Positions 60,080 through 64,000 of a stretch of DNA of 64,000 nt are shown piece by piece. Source of the DNA: DATLLN01 sp963809205. GTDB lineage: Bacteria; Actinomycetota; Thermoleophilia; Gaiellales; JAICJC01. Within the stretch, counting starts at the first letter, position 1, and each line of letters starts with the position of its first letter. The notes beneath the pieces were generated by a model, which did no database searches, was not told where the DNA came from, and was given only the letters and a program-made list of their open reading frames with translations. Both the position numbers and the translations under genes were made by a program. The stretch is from NCBI GenBank assembly GCA_963809205.1, contig CAWEIS010000010.1, positions 1 to 64,000 of the forward strand, read 5' to 3'.

Positions 60080-61876
60080 TCCGAAACGGACACACTCGAG
60101 GTCGGGGAGCGGGCCGGCCGGACGGTCGATGCCCGCTACCTGTACCAGATCATCAACACGGTCAGCTCCTCGCTCGATCTCGACCGCGTGCTGCGCGCGA
60201 TCGTCGACCTGGTCAGCGAGGCAATCGACTGCCATGCGTGTTTCGTGTACTTCGTCGAGCCCGATGACGGATCGCTGGTGCTGCGCGCCGTGTCCGATCC
60301 GTACGGCGACCTGGCGGGTCGGCTGCGGTTCGAGCGCGGCGAGGGCCTGGCCGGCTGGGTGGCGGAGCACGACCAGCCGCTGTTCATCACGGACAACGCG
60401 CTCGCCGACCCGCGGATCAAGATCGTTCCGGAGGCCGAGGAGGAGAAGTACCAGTCCTTCTGCGCCGCGCCGCTGCGCCTCAAGTCCGGCCACGTGATCG
60501 GCGTGATCGCGCTGCACGCGGAGGCGCCGCGGGAGTTCGGGCGCGCCGACTCGGACTTCCTGGTGCACGCCGCCAGCCTGGTCGCCGGTGCGATCGAGAA
60601 CGCGCGCCTGTATGAGGACACGCGGCGCCGGCTGGCGCTGGTCGAGGGGCTTGCCGACCTGGCCCGCGCCGTCTCCGCCGCCCCCGGCGAGGACGCGCTG
60701 CTGCCCGCGGTGGCGAAGCGGGCGCACCGGTTGCTGGGTGCCGAGCAGTGCGACGTGCTCGTGCTGGAGGACGGCGGCCGCCTGCGGCTGGGTGCCGCGT
60801 GGCCGCTGCGCGAGGGTGCGAGCCGGCCGCTGGACGCCAACGAGCTCGGCCTCGAGCTGGCCAAATCCGCGCGCCGGGGCGGTGACGCCGGCCGCCGGCT
60901 GGCGTCGATCCTGTGGGGCGACGACGCGGCCGGCACGCCGATGGTCGTGCCGATGGTGGTGACCGACGACCTGGTCGGGTTCCTGGCGCTGCGGATGCCC
61001 GAGCACCGGGCGGCGTCCGAGGCCCGGGAGATCGCGTCGTCCGTCGCCGGCCAGACCGCCGTGGCGATCCGCCGGGTGCACCTGATCGACCGGCTGACCG
61101 AGCGCAATGCGATCAAGGATCTGTTCGAGGACCTGTCGCACGGCGGCGGATCCGCGCCAGACCTGGCCGAGCGCGCCCGCGCCCTGGGCTGCGATCTCGA
61201 TCAGCCCCACGTCGTGCTCCAGGCCGCCACCCGGGCCGGCACCTCGCAGGAGCCCTGGGAGGTCGCCGCGGAATCCTTCGAGACCGCCGTCACCCGGGCG
61301 TTCCCCGGCTCGCTGTTCGACCAGCGCGACGCGGCGCTTCGCGGGCTGGTGCGGCTGCGCGGCGGCGACGAGCGGGCGGCGCTCGAGAAGCTGCGGGAGA
61401 TCCACGCGTCGGTGGCCGACCGGCACCCGCTGGCGGTCGGCGTGTCCGACCCCTGCCAGGGCGCGGCGACGTTCGCAACCGGCTTCGAGGAGGCCGACCA
61501 CGCGGTCGCCGCGGCGGCCCTGGTCAGCGCCGACCCCGGCGTCGTCGGCTTCGACGACCTGGGCGCCTACAAGTACCTGCTGCGCGTCGCGCAGGACGGA
61601 CGCGTCCGCGACCGCCGCGGCGAGGCGCTGCAGCGGCTGGCCGAGTACGACCGCCGCCACCAGGCCCAGCTGCTGCTCACGCTGGAGGAGTACCTGCGCC
61701 GGCGGGGGAACATCGCGGCCGCCGCCCAGACCCTGTACGTGCACCCGAACACGCTGCGGCAGCGGCTCCGCCGAATCCAGGACCTGACCGGTCTCGACGT
61801 CGCCGACGAGGACTGGCTGATGATCGAGATCGAGCTCAAGCTGCTGCGCCTCGAGCAGGCGCTGGGCGCAGGCTGA
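60062..61876 (+). CDS. GAF-domain PucR/CdaR-type transcriptional regulator
   Basis: 604 residues. GAF domain at about 25-180 (FVYFVEPDDGSLVLRAVSD, GEGLAGWVAEH), a second GAF-like part to about 345, a CdaR/GGDEF-like middle (FDQRDAALRGLVRLRGG), and the C-terminal PucR helix-turn-helix YLRRRGNIAAAAQTLYVHPNTLRQRLRRI. Such proteins sense small nitrogen compounds and control their catabolism. Start ATG 60062 or 60077. Candidate regulator for the surrounding amine genes. Confidence 0.88.
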   Translation: MYDLYMSETDTLEVGERAGRTVDARYLYQIINTVSSSLDLDRVLRAIVDLVSEAIDCHACFVYFVEPDDGSLVLRAVSDPYGDLAGRLRFERGEGLAGWVAEHDQPLFITDNALADPRIKIVPEAEEEKYQSFCAAPLRLKSGHVIGVIALHAEAPREFGRADSDFLVHAASLVAGAIENARLYEDTRRRLALVEGLADLARAVSAAPGEDALLPAVAKRAHRLLGAEQCDVLVLEDGGRLRLGAAWPLREGASRPLDANELGLELAKSARRGGDAGRRLASILWGDDAAGTPMVVPMVVTDDLVGFLALRMPEHRAASEAREIASSVAGQTAVAIRRVHLIDRLTERNAIKDLFEDLSHGGGSAPDLAERARALGCDLDQPHVVLQAATRAGTSQEPWEVAAESFETAVTRAFPGSLFDQRDAALRGLVRLRGGDERAALEKLREIHASVADRHPLAVGVSDPCQGAATFATGFEEADHAVAAAALVSADPGVVGFDDLGAYKYLLRVAQDGRVRDRRGEALQRLAEYDRRHQAQLLLTLEEYLRRRGNIAAAAQTLYVHPNTLRQRLRRIQDLTGLDVADEDWLMIEIELKLLRLEQALGAG

Positions 61877-61947
61877 GCCCTCTTTCCCCGGCCGTCGATT
61901 CGTGACATCCTGACCCGTCTGCCGCGTCGGGAGGAGGAGATCGAACG

Positions 61948-63324
61948 ATGGCCACTACGAGCACACGACCGCTCGCGGACGTGATCCGCCGCAAGGCGGA
62001 GGAGGACGGGATCGAGTTCGTCTTCGCGCAGTTTGTGGATATGAATGCGAAGCCGTCGGCGAAGTTGGTGCCGATCACGAATTGGGACAGTATGGTGTCG
62101 GAGGGTGCGGGGTTTGCTGGGTTTGCGGCGGGGCCGATTGGGCAGACGCCGGCGTCGCCGGACATGATGGCGGTGCCTGACCTTGCGTCGTATACGGCGG
62201 TGCCGTTCAAGCCGGGCTTGGCTCGGTTCGCGTGCGATATCACGGTGGAGGGTGAGGAGTGGCCGTACTGTCCGCGGACGATCCTTCGCCGGCAGTTGGA
62301 GCGGGCGAAGTCGATGGGCTACACGTTCAAGGTGGGGATGGAGTTGGAGTTCTTCCTGTTGCGCGAGTCGGCGGGTGGTGGGATCGAGTTGGCCGATCCG
62401 CTCGACAACTTGGCCCAGCCGTGTTACGACATGAAGGGGTTGACCCGCCAGTACGAGTTCCTGTCGACGCTGTCGGGGTACGTCAATCAGCTGGGCTGGG
62501 GGTCGTATGCGAATGATCACGAGGATGCGAACGGCCAGTTCGAGTCGAATTTCGAGTTCGCGGATGCGCTGACGACGGCCGATCGGGCGATCTTCTTTCG
62601 CTACATGGTGCACGCCATGGCGCAGGAGCGGGGCATGCTGGCGACCTTCATGGCCAAGCCGTTCGGCCATCTGACGGGCAACGGCGGCCACTTCCACATG
62701 AGCCTCTGGGACGAGGATGGCGCGGTCGACCTGTTCGCCGACGCGGACGACTCGCAGGGTCTGGGCCTGTCGCAGCTGGGCTATCACTTCACGGCCGGTC
62801 TGCTCAAGCACGCCAGTGCGTACATCGCGGTCACGGCGCCGACCGTGAACAGCTACAAGCGGTTGACGACGACCGCCGGCACGCCGACCTCGGGGGCGAC
62901 CTGGTCGCCGATCTTCATCACCTACGGCGCGAACAACCGCACGCAGATGCTGCGGGTGCCCGGCGGCCACGTCGAGGATCGCACCGTGGACGGCTCGTGC
63001 AACCCGTACCTGGCGATGGCGGTGATCCTGGCCGCCGGCCTGGACGGCGTCGAGAACGAGCTCGACGCGGGCCCGTTCAACGACGCCAACCTGTACACGA
63101 TGACCCGCGATGAGCTGGAGGCGGCGGGGATCGAGCTGCTGCCGGCCAACCTGCTGGACGCCACCCGCAACCTGGCCGAGGACGACGTCATCCGCAAGGC
63201 GCTGGGCAACACCGGTACCGAGGACTACGTGGACTACTACGTCAAGACCAAGCAGGAGGAGTGGAACGCCTACCACGAGCAGGTCACCCCCTGGGAGGTG
63301 CAGCGCTACCTGACCCTGTTCTAG
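61948..63324 (+). CDS. Glutamine-synthetase-family enzyme 2 (GlnT/GMAS-like) with mosaic codon use
   Basis: 458 residues. GS blocks GMELEFFLL, ANDHEDANGQFESNFEF, GNGGHFHMSLWDEDG and NNRTQMLRVPGGHVEDRTVDG. GGGAGGAGGAG lies before ATG 61948. From about 62030 to 62590 codons end mostly in G or T (many TTG, GGG, TTT, GAT, AAT), whereas both flanks and neighbouring genes use C-ending codons and CTG/CTC; the join near 62600 is sharp, suggesting recombination. In N-methylglutamate gene sets a related enzyme makes gamma-glutamylmethylamide; activity here is not proven. Confidence 0.85.
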   Translation: MATTSTRPLADVIRRKAEEDGIEFVFAQFVDMNAKPSAKLVPITNWDSMVSEGAGFAGFAAGPIGQTPASPDMMAVPDLASYTAVPFKPGLARFACDITVEGEEWPYCPRTILRRQLERAKSMGYTFKVGMELEFFLLRESAGGGIELADPLDNLAQPCYDMKGLTRQYEFLSTLSGYVNQLGWGSYANDHEDANGQFESNFEFADALTTADRAIFFRYMVHAMAQERGMLATFMAKPFGHLTGNGGHFHMSLWDEDGAVDLFADADDSQGLGLSQLGYHFTAGLLKHASAYIAVTAPTVNSYKRLTTTAGTPTSGATWSPIFITYGANNRTQMLRVPGGHVEDRTVDGSCNPYLAMAVILAAGLDGVENELDAGPFNDANLYTMTRDELEAAGIELLPANLLDATRNLAEDDVIRKALGNTGTEDYVDYYVKTKQEEWNAYHEQVTPWEVQRYLTLF

Positions 63325-63523
63325 GACGAACCATGGTTCACATCCGCACATACGGCGGTGGTGAATTGTTTTCGCCTCGGCACTGCCCTCGAGAGCCGGA
63401 GATCCGTACCATCTGCCCAGGTCCAGGCCCGGGCGGACGGGTATGGACCGGCACGTGCGCTGTGTTCAATCCTCTATAAGAGATCGCCCACCGGCGCGAC
63501 CGGCAAACGACCAAGGTGCGACA
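63325..63523 (+). promoter_or_regulatory. Leader/promoter region before the sox-like operon
   Basis: About 200 bp with lower GC than its surroundings. It holds CTCTATAAGAG (63471-63481), which contains a TATAAG-like -10, and a purine-rich CAAGGTG ribosome site before TTG 63524. No ORF or RNA gene recognised. Confidence 0.35.
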
Positions 63524-63784
63524 TTGAGCTTCATCCTGACCTGTCCAAACTGCGGGCCCCGCCCGGTTGACGAGTTCGGCTACGGAGGCGAGGTGACGAA
63601 CCGGGTCACCTCCTCCGAGGACGAGCGCGAGCTGTTCTCCTACCTCTACTTCCGGCGCAACGTCGCCGGCGACCAGCGCGAGTGGTGGTTCCACTCCAGC
63701 GGCTGTCGCGAGTGGTTCCAGGCCGAGCGCAACACCGATCGCAACCAGGTGCTGCAGGTCGCGCGGCCGGGGGCGCTGCAGTGA
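63524..63784 (+). CDS. soxD: Sarcosine oxidase delta / N-methylglutamate dehydrogenase small subunit
   Basis: 86 residues from TTG 63524 (AAGGTG upstream). SFILTCPNCGPRPVDEFGYGGE and WWFHSSGCREWF are the conserved zinc-binding and end blocks of the heterotetrameric sarcosine-oxidase delta subunit. Overlaps soxA by GTGA. The usual soxB is not upstream; a glutamine synthetase is. Confidence 0.88.
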   Translation: MSFILTCPNCGPRPVDEFGYGGEVTNRVTSSEDERELFSYLYFRRNVAGDQREWWFHSSGCREWFQAERNTDRNQVLQVARPGALQ

Positions 63785-64000
63785 GCCGGCTGAGCGAGCG
63801 CCGCGGCGAGCTGATCGACCGCGGCCGAACCATCACGTTCAGCTGGGAGGGCAAGACCTACAAGGGCCACAAGGGCGACACAATCGCCTCGGCGCTGTAC
63901 GAGGCCGGCGTCCGCGTCTTCTCCCGCTCGTTCAAATACCACCGGCCGCGCGGGCTGATGTGCTGCTCCGGCCAGTGCCCGAACTGCCTGGTCGAGGTGG
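63781..64000 (+). CDS. soxA: Sarcosine oxidase alpha / N-methylglutamate dehydrogenase large subunit (N-terminus, cut by window edge)
   Basis: GTG 63781 overlaps the soxD stop. The visible 73 residues form the N-terminal ferredoxin-like domain: TITFSWEGKTYKGHKGDTIA, RVFSRSFKYHRPRG, and CCSGQCPNCLVEV, which occurs in all alpha subunits. The FAD/NAD and GcvT domains lie beyond the window. Confidence 0.9.
   Translation, partial: MSRLSERRGELIDRGRTITFSWEGKTYKGHKGDTIASALYEAGVRVFSRSFKYHRPRGLMCCSGQCPNCLVEV

Overview
The window is GC-rich DNA, tightly packed with genes on both strands, with many 4-base ATGA/GTGA start-stop overlaps and frequent GTG starts. The ribosomal/replication order rpsF-ssb-rpsR-rplI-dnaB-purA and an actinobacterial-type LexA box (CGAAC-N4-GTTCG) in front of ssb point to an Actinobacterium; deep-branching Thermoleophilia (Gaiellales/Solirubrobacterales) is my best guess from gene content. 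A tRNA-Sec gene shows that the organism encodes selenocysteine. About fifteen well-conserved genes are interrupted by single-base shifts, several at short G/C runs. This looks more like an error-prone (long-read or metagenome) assembly than mass gene decay, so start and end points of those genes are approximate.

Layout. 1-4.2 kb: a cut-off methyltransferase, then an envelope set (CDP-alcohol phosphatidyltransferase, sulfatase/LTA-synthase-like enzyme, acyltransferase). 4.2-9.1 kb, minus strand: six overlapping genes for a Zn-dependent-type dehydrogenase, a divergent 6-pyruvoyl-tetrahydropterin-synthase homologue, a glycosyltransferase, a methyltransferase, a UPF0104/flippase-like membrane protein and a RibD-type reductase. 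This is a coherent but functionally unassigned pterin/pyrimidine-linked pathway. 9.2-21.5 kb: accessory enzymes (ArsR regulator and hydrolase, acyl-CoA synthetase, SixA, luciferase-like oxidoreductase behind a perfect palindrome, AlkA, FMN reductase, LCAT-like lipase, double cyanophycinase-like protein, tRNA-Sec, GST). 21.6-26.1 kb: the conserved rpsF-purA block. 26.1-31 kb: a broken ATP-grasp gene, a methyltransferase, map, and a dimethylglycine/sarcosine dehydrogenase-like flavoprotein. 31.2-34.4 kb: a three-gene secreted-protein set (two short TasA/camelysin-like jelly-roll candidates around a 748-residue Ig-repeat protein). 34.4-42.2 kb: mixed metabolism.

42.2-64 kb is a nitrogen/methylated-amine province: a glutamine-synthetase-like enzyme, a three-part glutamate-synthase-like complex resembling N-methylglutamate synthase (MgsABC/GlxBCD) with an unknown small partner, a SoxB-like flavoprotein with an IclR regulator, a GcvT-like folate enzyme, an aldehyde dehydrogenase, two amino-acid/amine permeases each divergent from a Zn-ribbon membrane protein plus universal-stress-like protein, an acyl-CoA dehydrogenase-like flavoprotein, a GAF-PucR regulator, a second glutamine synthetase and the start of a heterotetrameric sarcosine-oxidase/N-methylglutamate-dehydrogenase operon (soxD, soxA).

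The genes of this last region plausibly act together: permeases import an amine or methylated amino acid, glutamine-synthetase-like and glutamate-synthase-like enzymes transfer the amine to glutamate, flavin oxidases demethylate it, and GcvT/aldehyde dehydrogenase handle the one-carbon unit. Three promoters in the region (42.2, 54.3 and 56.9 kb) carry an inverted repeat abutting the -35 box with a shared GGAAT core, which suggests one regulon. The substrate is not known from sequence alone.
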